9,161 nucleotides of DNA from positions 1 to 9,161 of the forward strand of contig CANEUT010000054.1 of assembly GCA_947441895.1 (NCBI GenBank). The letters run 5' to 3'. Shown piece by piece: positions 1 to 6,474 of this stretch (its first letter is position 1; the number at the start of each line of letters is the position of its first letter). The stretch comes from Rickettsiales bacterium. Lineage in GTDB: Bacteria; Pseudomonadota; Alphaproteobacteria; Rickettsiales; UBA3002. Position numbers and translations under genes: made by a program. Below the pieces are notes generated by a model, which saw only the letters and a list, made by a program, of their open reading frames with translations, ran no database searches and was not told the DNA's origin.

Positions 1-98
1 CAGCAAGCAAAGTATCGCAGGTGAGTGAAGCTGCCAAAGCCATGCCCGAGCGCAAGGGTGAACAACAAGTGACGGCTACGGCACCGGCAATGGGTTAG
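1..98 (+). CDS. C-terminal end of an unidentified protein (partial)
   Basis: The frame starting at base 3 is open from the window edge to a TAG at 96-98 and gives 31 residues: an Ala/Lys/Gln-rich tail reading ASKVSQVSEAAKAMPERKG and ending in TATAPAMG. Both other forward frames hit stops within the first 30 bases, and the stop is followed 17 bp later by a textbook terminator, so a gene ending here is likely. The tail is low in complexity and probably disordered. It has no recognisable motif, so I cannot name the protein. Confidence 0.55.
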   Translation, partial: ASKVSQVSEAAKAMPERKGEQQVTATAPAMG

Positions 99-115
99 GG
101 GTTTTTTCAATGAAT

Positions 116-144
116 AAAAAAGGGCAGCTTTGGCTGCCCTTTTT
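116..144. terminator. Bidirectional intrinsic terminator
   Basis: A perfect 7-bp GC-rich stem GGGCAGC/GCTGCCC (122-128 with 133-139) encloses a 4-nt loop. It is flanked by an A-run on the left (116-121) and a T-run on the right (140-144), so both strands have a U-tract after the hairpin. It sits between the plus-strand gene ending at 98 and the minus-strand gene ending at 247 and can terminate both. Confidence 0.9.
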
Positions 145-173
145 CGTAAGTGGTGGTGGATAGTTTTTATGTT

Positions 174-237
174 TTGTCATTCCCGCGAACGCGGGAATCC
201 ACTTCAAGGAGATTCCGGGTCAAGCCCGGAATGACAA
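174..237. repeat. Double-hairpin palindromic repeat element (MITE-like)
   Basis: The element is bounded by perfect 10-bp terminal inverted repeats, TTGTCATTCC (174-183) and GGAATGACAA (228-237). Inside are two separate perfect 8-bp hairpins: ATTCCCGC/GCGGGAAT (179-186 with 191-198, loop GAAC) and ATTCCGGG/CCCGGAAT (212-219 with 225-232, loop TCAAG). From memory, near-identical sequences are dispersed in many copies in alpha- and other proteobacterial genomes, usually between genes. Here it lies between two convergent genes, downstream of both. It has no coding capacity. Confidence 0.85.
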
Positions 238-246
238 GAAAGTGTG

Positions 247-864
247 CTATTCCTGCGCTTTGAATTCTACTTCCACGCGACGTTCTTTGTTCATGCAGCT
301 CACTTTAGCGGCACGTTTTTTGAGGCTGAGGCAGCCTGCTTCCGGCGCTGATTTGCCAAGGCCACGAATATCAACCTCGGTTGATTTGAGGCGTGATTTG
401 CCATCGAGATATTCCTTCACGACCTGCGTGCGTTTTTGGGCGAGGGCTGTGTTATAGCTATCGGTGCCAATCTGATCGGTGAAGCCATGGATGCGCACAT
501 CGGTAATTTCGCTGGATTTGTTGATGATGGCAGCCAATTCATCGAGCTTGGTTTTGGCGGCAGCGGTGAGGGTGGCTTTGTTAAAAACAAAATAGACACT
601 GCGTGCTTCTTGCGAAATGTTAGGAACGGGTGCCGCTGCTTTTTTGAAAGGTGTTGGGGCAGGAGCCGCTATGGATGCGGCTTTGGCAGCCGGTGCGCAT
701 GGGTCAGTTTTGCCTTGCCATTGCGTGCGTACGCAGTTGCCAAGGCTATCATAGACGGGTTTGTTATTTTGGTTATAAGCCGCATCATCGGCGCTGGCAG
801 CAAGGGCTTGCGAGGCAAGGCCAAGGGCAATGAAGCTGAGGGTAGCGAGCAAGGTGGTGCGCAT
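247..864 (-). CDS. OmpA-family peptidoglycan-binding outer-membrane/periplasmic protein
   Basis: The 205-residue protein begins with a signal peptide (residues 1-22, hydrophobic core LLATLSFIALGLASQ, probable cleavage after ALA). A short domain with VYDSLGNCVRTQW and a Cys pair (C44, C56) is followed by an Ala/Pro-rich linker (about 58-85). The OmpA C-terminal domain spans about 88-203. It shows the FNKATL strand, the HGFTDQIGTDSYNTALAQKR core with the peptidoglycan-contacting Asp region, and the closing NKERRVEVEF motif whose Arg belongs to the ligand site. C178 and C190 probably form a disulfide in the exported domain. The protein should tether the envelope to peptidoglycan. There is no OmpA-type beta-barrel, so it is closer to a Pal-like or small OmpA protein; no lipobox is visible. 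An AAGGAG Shine-Dalgarno sequence (871-876) six bases upstream fixes the start. The gene appears to be transcribed alone. Confidence 0.9.
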   Translation of the reverse strand: MRTTLLATLSFIALGLASQALAASADDAAYNQNNKPVYDSLGNCVRTQWQGKTDPCAPAAKAASIAAPAPTPFKKAAAPVPNISQEARSVYFVFNKATLTAAAKTKLDELAAIINKSSEITDVRIHGFTDQIGTDSYNTALAQKRTQVVKEYLDGKSRLKSTEVDIRGLGKSAPEAGCLSLKKRAAKVSCMNKERRVEVEFKAQE

Positions 865-903
865 AAAAAACTCCTTAAAAACTGTTATTTTTAAATCGTG
901 TGC

Positions 904-931
904 AGCATAGCGGGTGCGGCTGCATGGGCAA
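904..931 (-). promoter_or_regulatory. Possible promoter of the OmpA-like gene
   Basis: Read on the minus strand, TTGCCC (926-931) lies 16 bp before TATGCT (904-909). Each matches the sigma-70 consensus at four of six positions. The implied transcription start is about 30 bases upstream of the start codon. It is a weak match found by eye, and other AT-rich hexamers at 880-900 could serve instead. Confidence 0.25.
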
Positions 932-989
932 GCAATATAAGAGTTCGGCGTTCACGAAAGAAAGCAATGCACGAATCACGACACCTGTG

Positions 990-1043
990 CCCTCACCCGT
1001 CGCGCTGAAAGTGGCGCGCCGACCTCTCCCGGTGGGAGAGGTG
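990..1043. repeat. GC-rich palindromic intergenic repeat
   Basis: The right half is a perfect 9-bp stem, ACCTCTCCC (1022-1030) with GGGAGAGGT (1034-1042), loop GGT. The left half (990-1023) is an imperfect GC-rich stem with outer pairs GTCG (999-1002) and CGAC (1020-1023). The motif of CCCTCACCC followed by CCTCTCCC and GGGAGAGG is, from memory, a common dispersed bacterial intergenic repeat. It is unrelated to the repeat at 174-237. Confidence 0.7.
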
Positions 1044-1100
1044 CAAAGAGCGAGCCGCTGGATTAGCAGAGAACTTAAACGGTGATAGAGTCGGTGCGTA

Positions 1101-1126
1101 GCGCTTTGCGCGAGCCGCGAAAGCGC
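1101..1126. repeat. GC-rich bulged hairpin
   Basis: GCGCTTTGCG (1101-1110) can pair with CGCGAAAGCGC (1116-1126) through one single-base bulge, closing a 5-nt loop. There is no T-run on either side, so it is not a canonical intrinsic terminator. It may be part of a degraded repeat. Confidence 0.45.
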
Positions 1127-1144
1127 GGGGGTAAGCGCAAGCGT

Positions 1145-1162
1145 AGGGGACTGAGGTCCCCT
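1145..1162 (-). terminator. Hairpin downstream of the rimB-rimK fusion (terminator without U-tract)
   Basis: The perfect 7-bp stem AGGGGAC/GTCCCCT (1145-1151 with 1156-1162), loop TGAG, begins 10 bp past the stop codon of the minus-strand gene ending at 1173. On that strand the hairpin is followed by ACGCTTGCG rather than a U-run. It may stabilise the 3' end or give weak termination rather than act as a full intrinsic terminator. Confidence 0.4.
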
Positions 1163-1172
1163 TCAATAAATT

Positions 1173-2561
1173 TTAATTCGCTTTCGCGCGTTTACGGGCA
1201 GCGGCCCGTTCGATGGCTTGAATCATCAATCCGGCAATATCGAGCCCGGTGGTGGATTCAATGCCCTCAAGCCCGGGTGAGGAATTAATTTCCAGCACTT
1301 TGGGGCCAGAGGCCGAGCGAATAATATCAACCCCGGCCACTTGCAGCCCCACAATTTTGGCAGCTTGAATGGCGATCTTGCGTTCTTCGGCGGTGATTTT
1401 TACTTCCGTCGCCGCACCGCCGCGATGGATGTTGGCGCGGAAATCACCCACGGGCGCGATGCGCTGCATGCTGGCCACCACTTTATCATCAATCACGAAG
1501 CAGCGAATGTCTTTACCTTCGGCTTCTTTGATGAATTCCTGCACCAGAATGTTGGCTTTGAGCGATTTAAACGCGTTGATAAGCGATTCGGCGGCGTTGG
1601 CGGTATCGGCCAGCATGACGCCGACGCCTTGCGTGCCTTCCAGCAGTTTGACCACTACCGGCGCGCCACCCACCATTTTAATCAGCTCGGATGTTTCTTG
1701 TGGTGAATGGGCGAATGAGGTGATGGGCATGGGGATGGATTTTTGTGCCAGCATTTGCAGGGTGCGCAATTTGTCGCGGCTGCGGCTGATGCCCACGGCG
1801 CCATTCTGGCAATAGGCGCCGGAAATTTCGAACTGGCGCAGCACCGCGCAGCCATAAAAGGTGATGGCGGGGCGAATGCGGGGAATGACCGCATCGAACG
1901 GGGCGAGGATTTCGCCGCCACGATAGTGGATTTCCGGGTCATCGGCGCTGATGTTCATGTAGCATTGCTGAATGTTGATGAAGCGCATGGTGTGGCCGCG
2001 CTCGCGCCCGGCATCCATGAGGCGTTTGTTGGAATAAAGCTCGCGGTTGCTGGCGAGCACGGCGATTTTTAGGCCGCTGCTGCCCCCAATATCTTCGCGG
2101 TAGAGAGTGCGGGCTTCGATGTCGGAATGCATGCCCTGGGTGAATGATCTTTCAGGGTCGATGAGCATGCGGCCTTGCATGGCCTCGCGCCCCAGCAACA
2201 TGCGATAACCCAGCGCATCGCGGTTGGTGAGGGTGATTTGAATATTTTGAATCACGCTGCCAATGCGAATGTGGGTTTCAATCACCGGGCGGCGCTCGGT
2301 ATGGCCGGAGGATGATTTTACGTCGCGCTCATCGACCAGTGGGGCGCGGCAATGCACCGTGATGTTGCGGTCTTTTTGAATGGGGTTTACATCGAACCGC
2401 ACCCATTTTTGGCCACGCGAGGTGTAGATTTGGATGTTTTCGGCATGTAATGCACTGGTGCGCGCGCCCGAATCAATCCGCGCTTTGATGGCAGGCAAAT
2501 GAAGGTCGGGCATGCCGCACCATTCTTCTTTACCGATAATCAATTTCTGGGTGATCAGCAT
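1173..2561 (-). CDS. rimK: Fusion of RimB-like (ATP-dependent zinc protease family) domain with RimK S6 glutamate ligase
   Basis: Residues 1-145 match the RimB/'ATP-dependent zinc protease' family (PF05618, retropepsin-like). They show [15 protein letters not shown] at 27-40, which carries the aspartic-protease-like DSG motif, then [11 protein letters not shown] and the LLGREAM strand at 122-128. After a short linker, residues 164-450 are a complete Rim[34 protein letters not shown], then the ATP-grasp domain with [14 protein letters not shown] (lysine 305 and glycine-rich loop), [26 protein letters not shown] and the metal-binding EINSSPG at 424-430. RimK adds glutamates to the C-terminus of ribosomal protein S6, and RimB is reported to counteract it in pseudomonads. 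Here both activities would be in one cytoplasmic polypeptide. E. coli RimK is about 300 residues, so the fusion is intact rather than truncated. An AAGGAA site (2567-2572) five bases upstream supports the ATG. S6 is not in the window. Confidence 0.93.
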   Translation of the reverse strand: MLITQKLIIGKEEWCGMPDLHLPAIKARIDSGARTSALHAENIQIYTSRGQKWVRFDVNPIQKDRNITVHCRAPLVDERDVKSSSGHTERRPVIETHIRIGSVIQNIQITLTNRDALGYRMLLGREAMQGRMLIDPERSFTQGMHSDIEARTLYREDIGGSSGLKIAVLASNRELYSNKRLMDAGRERGHTMRFINIQQCYMNISADDPEIHYRGGEILAPFDAVIPRIRPAITFYGCAVLRQFEISGAYCQNGAVGISRSRDKLRTLQMLAQKSIPMPITSFAHSPQETSELIKMVGGAPVVVKLLEGTQGVGVMLADTANAAESLINAFKSLKANILVQEFIKEAEGKDIRCFVIDDKVVASMQRIAPVGDFRANIHRGGAATEVKITAEERKIAIQAAKIVGLQVAGVDIIRSASGPKVLEINSSPGLEGIESTTGLDIAGLMIQAIERAAARKRAKAN

Positions 2562-2650
2562 ACACGTTCCTTGCTCGTTTGATTCTGATGGTGGCCTGCG
2601 GTGTCGTTCAGGTGCTCAATCGGTCATGTACTAAAGTGTACACTCCCTCA

Positions 2651-2848
2651 TTGTGCGCCCTCACTCCTAGCATTCCACGCACCATAATCAAACTCTCTCA
2701 ATAATGGTAAATGATTGGCGCGGCCCCGCTCATCATCATGAAAACGGGGTTGTGCTCTCACTCCTAGCATTCCACGCACCAGAATCAAACTCTTCTGGGG
2801 AAAAATGGGGCACTTCTCGTACCCCGTTCATCATCATGAAAACAGGGT
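2651..2848. repeat. Imperfect tandem duplication, two units of about 97-98 bp
   Basis: Unit 1 (2651-2750) and unit 2 (2750-2848) share two blocks in the same order. A 36-bp block at 2661-2696 and 2758-2793 differs at a single base. A block with TCATCATCATGAAAAC lies at 2730-2745 and 2828-2843. In each unit the second block is the loop side of a hairpin: CCCCG/CGGGG in unit 1 (2724-2728 with 2745-2749), and ACCC-GTT pairing with AAC-GGGT in unit 2 (2821-2828 with 2841-2848, one mismatch). The 26-34 bp between the blocks has diverged. It is a structured noncoding repeat upstream of rimB-rimK. Its family is unknown to me. Confidence 0.8.
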
Positions 2849-2890
2849 ATAAGGCCTATAGCAGTTGATTGCGCAAAAGCAACCTGGGCA

Positions 2891-2926
2891 ATAAAAAACG
2901 GGCAGTGATAGTGTCACCGCCCGTTT
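2891..2926 (-). terminator. Intrinsic terminator of the RTX gene
   Basis: AAACGGGC (2896-2903) pairs perfectly with GCCCGTTT (2919-2926), and the stem continues inside with GTGA/TCAC (2905-2908 with 2914-2917). On the minus strand the hairpin runs into a U-tract (complement of 2891-2898). It begins 19 bp past the RTX stop codon, the usual place. Confidence 0.92.
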
Positions 2927-2945
2927 GAAGATGCATTGAAACCGT

Positions 2946-5240
2946 TTAGTTAATGGAGAAATCGTTAATCGTCAGCTGGCTGGCGCTGACACCCACCAGG
3001 GTAATCGACGCATCTTGGCTGAAGGTAATGACCGCATTGCCGTTTTGGTCTTGGCTGATATGCGACTGGATCTGGCTCCACGTATCAAGAATATGCAGGT
3101 TACGTATGGCGTTAAGTTCGCCCGCCTGACCCTCGGCATTTTGCACGTCGAGGGCTAATGGGCCTTCGAAATGGATGTTATCGACACCAACTTGGAAGTC
3201 GGTAATGACATCATGGCCGAAGTTGAAGCCACTGAGTGTGGTGGCGCTGTTTTGGTTGTTGAAAATGAAATAATCAGCACCCGTGCCGCCGGTGAGCATG
3301 TCATTATTATAGCCACCGCGCAGCAGATCGGCGCCATCGCCACCATAGAGTGAATCGTTGCCTGATTCGCCGTACAGATAGTCATCGCCATTGCCGCCAT
3401 AGACAGCATCCACGCCGGCATCACCGTGCAGGACGTCATGGCCATCTTCACCATGGAGTGTGTCTTGGCCATCACCGCCATAGCCATAATCATCACCGGT
3501 ACCGGCATAAAGAATATCCTGGCCGGCATCGCCCCAGATGGAATCGTTGCCTTCGTTGCCATAGACGGAGTCTTCGCCGGTGCCGCCGAGCACATAGTCA
3601 TTGCCAGCATCACCATGTAGCAAGTCGTTTCCTTCGTCGCCCCACACCTGGTCGTTGCCATTGCCGCCATAAAGCGTATCGGCAAGGTCAATATTGGCGT
3701 CGATTACATTTTCACCATTGTATTGGCCGCCCAGAATGGCATCGTTACCATCACCACCGTAAAGCACGTCGGAGCCGCTGCCACCGAAGGCATAATCGTC
3801 GCCGTTTTGGCCATAAATCGTATCGTTGCCGGCACCGCCGAACAGGTTGTCGTATTCATCGGCAGTACCCGCGTTGTTAGCGGTGTTGCCATAGATCAGG
3901 TCATCGCCTTTACCACCGAACATGAGGTCGCGGCCATCACCACCGTAAATTTGGTCATTGCCATCGGCTGTTTTTAGGTCGCCGTCGCCACCATAGACGC
4001 TATCATCACCAGCACCACCGTAAAGCATGTCGTTATTATCGCCACCGGCAATAGTATCATTGCCAATTTCGCCATAAATAATGTCGTTGTTTTGGTCGCC
4101 CGCAGCGTAGTCGTTGCCCTCGCCAGCATAAATCGTATCGTCGCCTGTCCAACCATAAATGGTATCGGCACCGGCGCTGCTATAGATGAGGTCGCTGCCG
4201 CCATCGCCGTAAACGGTGTCGTTACCCGTGCCACCATAGATGCTGTCGTTGCCATCGCCACCCACCAGGGTATTCCAGCCGTTGGCACCGTAAATCAGAT
4301 CGTTACCGGTACCGCCATCGAGCACGCTTGATTGGATGCCACCATAAATAGTGTCAACGCCATTGCCACCAAAGATTTCATCAAAGCCCTGAAAGCCAAA
4401 CATCAAGTCATTATCATCGCCGCCATAGATGCGATCGTTACTGTCGTTGCCGTAGATGAGATCATTACCGGCATCGCCGCCGAGAATGTTGTTGCCCGCG
4501 CCACCGTCGATATAATCGCGGCCATCGCCGCCGTAGAGGCTATCATTGCCCTCGTTACCGTAGATATAATCGTCGCCGCGGTCGCCGCCTAAGAAGTCGT
4601 TGCCGGCATCGCCCAGAATGGTGTCGCTATCATCCCAGCCGTAAATAATGTCGTTTCCGCCGTTGCCATGCATGATGTCATCGCCAGTCCAGCCATAGAG
4701 AAAGTCGTTGCCACCACCACCAAACACCGAATCATTGCCTTGGTCGCCGCTGATGAGATCAACGCCGTTACCACCTACGAGGTAGTCATTGCCGTTCCAA
4801 CCGAAAATGGTGTTCTGACCATCACCGCCATAAACAATGTCGGCACCGTCATCACCGGTTAAGTAGTCGTTTCCTGAGCCAGCAAAAATGGTGTCATCGC
4901 CAGTCCAGCCATAGACAGTGTTGTTACCATTACCCGTAACAATATAGTCGTTGCCGCCATTGCCGCCAATAAGGTCATTTCCGCCGCCACCATAAATAAC
5001 GTCGTTACGGGGGCTGTTGGGGTCTCCACCTGAACCGTAAATCACATCGTTACCACTGGTGCCGTTGATGAGCGCGCCGCCATTACTTGGAGCAGGGGCG
5101 CTGGGCGGGATGATGATGCTGGCATCGATTGGGGTGAAGCGAATAGGATTGCTCTTATCACCACTGCCTGCAAACCAGTTCCACAGAGCGTCTTTTTCTG
5201 CTTGTTGAGTGGTACGGTCGAGTTGTGGAATAATAGTCAT
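2946..5240 (-). CDS. Large RTX (hemolysin-type calcium-binding repeat) protein, type I secreted
   Basis: The 764-residue protein has no N-terminal signal peptide. Residues 1-60 are a short non-repeat region with a Pro/Ala linker. From about 62 to 655 it is almost continuous GGxGxDxxx nonapeptides, roughly sixty, which fold with calcium into a parallel beta-roll. The register is broken or stretched near 71-79, 420-427, 451-463 and 505-520. Residues 650-764 (GTGADYFIF, DVITDFQVGVDNI, ITLVGVSASQLTINDFSIN) fit the C-terminal target domain of type I secretion substrates. The protein is acidic and has no cysteine, as usual for RTX proteins. There is no recognisable protease, lipase, adenylate cyclase or pore-forming domain, so it may be a surface-layer, adhesive or calcium-binding matrix protein. 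Five tryptophans (112, 148, 184, 202, 364) are spaced at multiples of 18 residues. The start has AAGGGG six bases upstream. No ABC transporter, membrane fusion protein or acyltransferase gene lies nearby. Confidence 0.9.
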   Translation of the reverse strand: MTIIPQLDRTTQQAEKDALWNWFAGSGDKSNPIRFTPIDASIIIPPSAPAPSNGGALINGTSGNDVIYGSGGDPNSPRNDVIYGGGGNDLIGGNGGNDYIVTGNGNNTVYGWTGDDTIFAGSGNDYLTGDDGADIVYGGDGQNTIFGWNGNDYLVGGNGVDLISGDQGNDSVFGGGGNDFLYGWTGDDIMHGNGGNDIIYGWDDSDTILGDAGNDFLGGDRGDDYIYGNEGNDSLYGGDGRDYIDGGAGNNILGGDAGNDLIYGNDSNDRIYGGDDNDLMFGFQGFDEIFGGNGVDTIYGGIQSSVLDGGTGNDLIYGANGWNTLVGGDGNDSIYGGTGNDTVYGDGGSDLIYSSAGADTIYGWTGDDTIYAGEGNDYAAGDQNNDIIYGEIGNDTIAGGDNNDMLYGGAGDDSVYGGDGDLKTADGNDQIYGGDGRDLMFGGKGDDLIYGNTANNAGTADEYDNLFGGAGNDTIYGQNGDDYAFGGSGSDVLYGGDGNDAILGGQYNGENVIDANIDLADTLYGGNGNDQVWGDEGNDLLHGDAGNDYVLGGTGEDSVYGNEGNDSIWGDAGQDILYAGTGDDYGYGGDGQDTLHGEDGHDVLHGDAGVDAVYGGNGDDYLYGESGNDSLYGGDGADLLRGGYNNDMLTGGTGADYFIFNNQNSATTLSGFNFGHDVITDFQVGVDNIHFEGPLALDVQNAEGQAGELNAIRNLHILDTWSQIQSHISQDQNGNAVITFSQDASITLVGVSASQLTINDFSIN

Positions 5241-5296
5241 AAGGAGCCCCTTGGGTGTTGTGGCAGTTTACATCTTAGCCGTGGATCTGTTTCTAA

Positions 5297-5304
5297 ATGG
5301 TTAA
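5297..5304 (-). promoter_or_regulatory. Possible CtrA half-site upstream of the RTX gene
   Basis: The minus strand reads TTAACCAT here, 56 bp upstream of the RTX start codon. This matches the alphaproteobacterial CtrA half-site described in the literature. A single 8-mer can arise by chance, so this is a pointer only. Confidence 0.25.
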
Positions 5305-5331
5305 CGGCTCACGATTTCATCACCAACAATT

Positions 5332-5351
5332 TAGTTAATATATGTTAACTA
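5332..5351. promoter_or_regulatory. Perfect inverted repeat in the divergent intergenic region (operator candidate)
   Basis: TAGTTAA (5332-5338) and TTAACTA (5345-5351) form a perfect 7-bp inverted repeat around TATATG. It lies 92 bp from the RTX start and 140 bp from the start of the 5491 gene, which read away from each other. The paired TTAA cores have six bases between them, one short of the TTAA-N7-TTAA spacing of CtrA sites, so a different dimeric regulator is equally possible. Confidence 0.45.
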
Positions 5352-5440
5352 GTTTATTTGGGGTAAGGAAGCAATAAGAGAATGATTAAGTTTTTGTGAC
5401 AAGCCAAGGATTTGGGCGGATGGCAGCCATTCCATAAGAA

Positions 5441-5470
5441 TTGCCTTGTGGCATGTTTTTATGGTAAATT
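5441..5470 (+). promoter_or_regulatory. Possible promoter of the Sel1-like gene
   Basis: TTGCCT (5441-5446), an 18-bp spacer and TAAATT (5465-5470) preceded by TGG form a moderate sigma-70-like promoter with an extended -10. The transcript would start about 15 nt before the start codon, just leaving room for the AGGAG site at 5481-5485. Confidence 0.3.
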
Positions 5471-5490
5471 AATTAAAAATAGGAGCGCGC

Positions 5491-6231
5491 ATGTCGTTTA
5501 AAGGTGGTTTGGGGGCTATCATTATTGTTGGTGGTGCCCTTTATTATACCGGCGCGGGCGAAAAGCTTTGGATCCAAGTTAAGTCTATTGATTCAAGCTG
5601 TTACAGTGTTATGAGCAGCCTAGGTAGTGAGATTGCCAACCCCGTTTGTGGGACGGTTTCAAAGGCCATTCATGGGCTTGATGGTGTGGGCGCTGAAATA
5701 GGTAAGCATGCAAAAGCTGCGTGGCAAAAACTGGCCAGTCAGTTTACTGGTGCCAGTAATACCGGATTTTCTGATTTATCGCAGCAAATTAGCCAGCAAA
5801 TTGGCAGTCTTACTAGTTCGTCGGATGTATTATCGAAAATGATGGGTGCAGGACCACAGGGAGTGAGTGGTGGTTCGGCATCGCAGCAACTGCAGCAGGC
5901 GCTGGATAGTTTTGTGATTGGTCAGCGGTTTCTGACGGATGGCGGCGGCAGTGCGCAGGCTGTGCCGTGGCTAAAACAAGGAGCCGCACAACCCGGTTAT
6001 GGGGTGTTGTCGCAATTATCGCTGGGTGATTTATATAGTGCGGGTGGAAATGGTATTTCGGCAAACCCGGCGCAGGCGCAGGCCTATTATCAGAAGGCTA
6101 TTGAGTCGCTGAATATTCTGTCGCAATCAAACACGCCGCAAGCCCAGCAATTGCTTAAGTCGCTGCCCGTTTCGCCGCAGATGCTGAAACAACAGCTTCA
6201 GGATGCATTGGCACAGATGAAGCAAGGATAA
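5491..6231 (+). CDS. Membrane-anchored protein with a probable Sel1/TPR-like segment
   Basis: The 246-residue protein opens with a hydrophobic glycine-rich segment (residues 5-22, GGLGAIIIVGGALYYTGA), probably a single inner-membrane anchor or uncleaved signal. A short Cys-containing segment (C37, C53) follows, then a Ser/Gln-rich region (about 85-135). Residues 154-205 read AVPWLKQGAAQ...LSLGDLYSAG...NPAQAQAYYQKAIES. This has the spacing of a Sel1-like repeat (paired helices with A-x-W-x-x-x-A-A and G-x-x-Y-x-x-G), a family that scaffolds protein complexes. The Gln-rich C-terminus is helical. AGGAG six bases upstream fixes the ATG. The gene converges on the Flp pilins 13 bp away, which suggests but does not prove a shared envelope role. 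I cannot name a family for the full protein. Confidence 0.75.
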   Translation: MSFKGGLGAIIIVGGALYYTGAGEKLWIQVKSIDSSCYSVMSSLGSEIANPVCGTVSKAIHGLDGVGAEIGKHAKAAWQKLASQFTGASNTGFSDLSQQISQQIGSLTSSSDVLSKMMGAGPQGVSGGSASQQLQQALDSFVIGQRFLTDGGGSAQAVPWLKQGAAQPGYGVLSQLSLGDLYSAGGNGISANPAQAQAYYQKAIESLNILSQSNTPQAQQLLKSLPVSPQMLKQQLQDALAQMKQG

Positions 6232-6244
6232 GTAGCTCGCCGTG

Positions 6245-6406
6245 CTACATGTGATTCTCTGCTTGTGTGGCAACCTTGTTCATCAGTCCGGTTGATGAAT
6301 CACCAAGCTGACTGAGGCCCACAACCATTAGCAATACGACCGCCGTAATAATAAAGGCATATTCAATGGTGGTTGCACCGCGCTGGTTGGTATGAGAACG
6401 CTGCAT
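6245..6406 (-). CDS. Flp/Fap-type type IVb pilin, copy 1
   Basis: With the start at 6406 the product is 53 residues: a short basic leader, MQRSHTNQRG, then the prepilin peptidase site G|ATTIEYAFII with Glu at +5 and Tyr at +6. The hydrophobic helix is FIITAVVLLMVVGLSQLG and the tail ends LMNKVATQAENHM. Flp pilins are processed by a TadV/CpaA-type peptidase and assembled by the Tad machine into adhesive pili. An upstream ATG at 6436 would add ten residues but has no ribosome binding site. The 6406 start has a G-rich stretch (GGGG, 8 bases before ATG), and its 10-residue leader is plausible for the family. The gene lies 68 bp downstream of the second pilin gene, likely in the same transcript. 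The core ATTIEYAFIITAVV is less typical than that of its neighbour, so it may be a minor pilin. Confidence 0.88.
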   Translation of the reverse strand: MQRSHTNQRGATTIEYAFIITAVVLLMVVGLSQLGDSSTGLMNKVATQAENHM

Positions 6407-6474
6407 TGCTTTTACCCCACCCCCTGAAGATGCCATGAGCGCCCATGCTGGTTGATAGCGAGTAAGTGGGGGAA

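Larger units (their letters stand above)
865..1172. other. Gene-free stretch between the OmpA-like gene and the rimB-rimK fusion
   Basis: These 308 bp contain the OmpA-like gene's leader (right after 864), a palindromic repeat (990-1043), a GC-rich bulged hairpin (1101-1126) and a hairpin just past the rimB-rimK stop codon (1145-1162). Short open frames here have no family resemblance or ribosome binding site and look like chance. Confidence 0.7.
2562..2945. other. Gene-free stretch between the RTX gene and the rimB-rimK fusion
   Basis: These 384 bp hold the rimB-rimK leader, a short inverted repeat TGTAC/GTACA (2627-2631 with 2638-2642) that could mark a promoter or operator, the tandem duplication at 2651-2848 and the RTX terminator at 2891-2926. 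I found no convincing -35/-10 pair for rimB-rimK. No open frame here has a ribosome binding site or family resemblance. Confidence 0.65.

Noticed and set aside
436..894. 152-codon plus-strand frame antisense to the OmpA-like gene
   Set aside because: It has no family resemblance, no ribosome binding site and fully overlaps a well-supported gene.
2660..2793. AGAGTTTGATTATGG on the minus strand resembles the start of 16S rRNA
   Set aside because: The match covers about 15 bases and then diverges completely from 16S. It is part of the local tandem repeat, so no rRNA gene is called.
2736..2837. A 33-codon minus-strand frame (MMMNGVREVPHFS...) across the tandem repeat
   Set aside because: There is no Shine-Dalgarno, and the second repeat unit does not keep the same frame, so coding is not supported.
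2651..2848. CRISPR array
   Set aside because: There are only two units, the period of about 97 bp is too long, and the intervening sequence is partly conserved between the units.
3350..3880. Long His/Arg-rich open frame on the plus strand, and several others at 3155-4862 on both strands
   Set aside because: They are antisense or frame-shifted reads of the repetitive RTX gene. Their low-complexity composition follows from the GGxGxDxxx codons, and they lack ribosome binding sites.
6232..6248. GTAGC/GCTAC hairpin between the Sel1-like gene and the pilin
   Set aside because: The stem is only 5 bp, has no T-run and overlaps the pilin stop codon; too weak to call a terminator.
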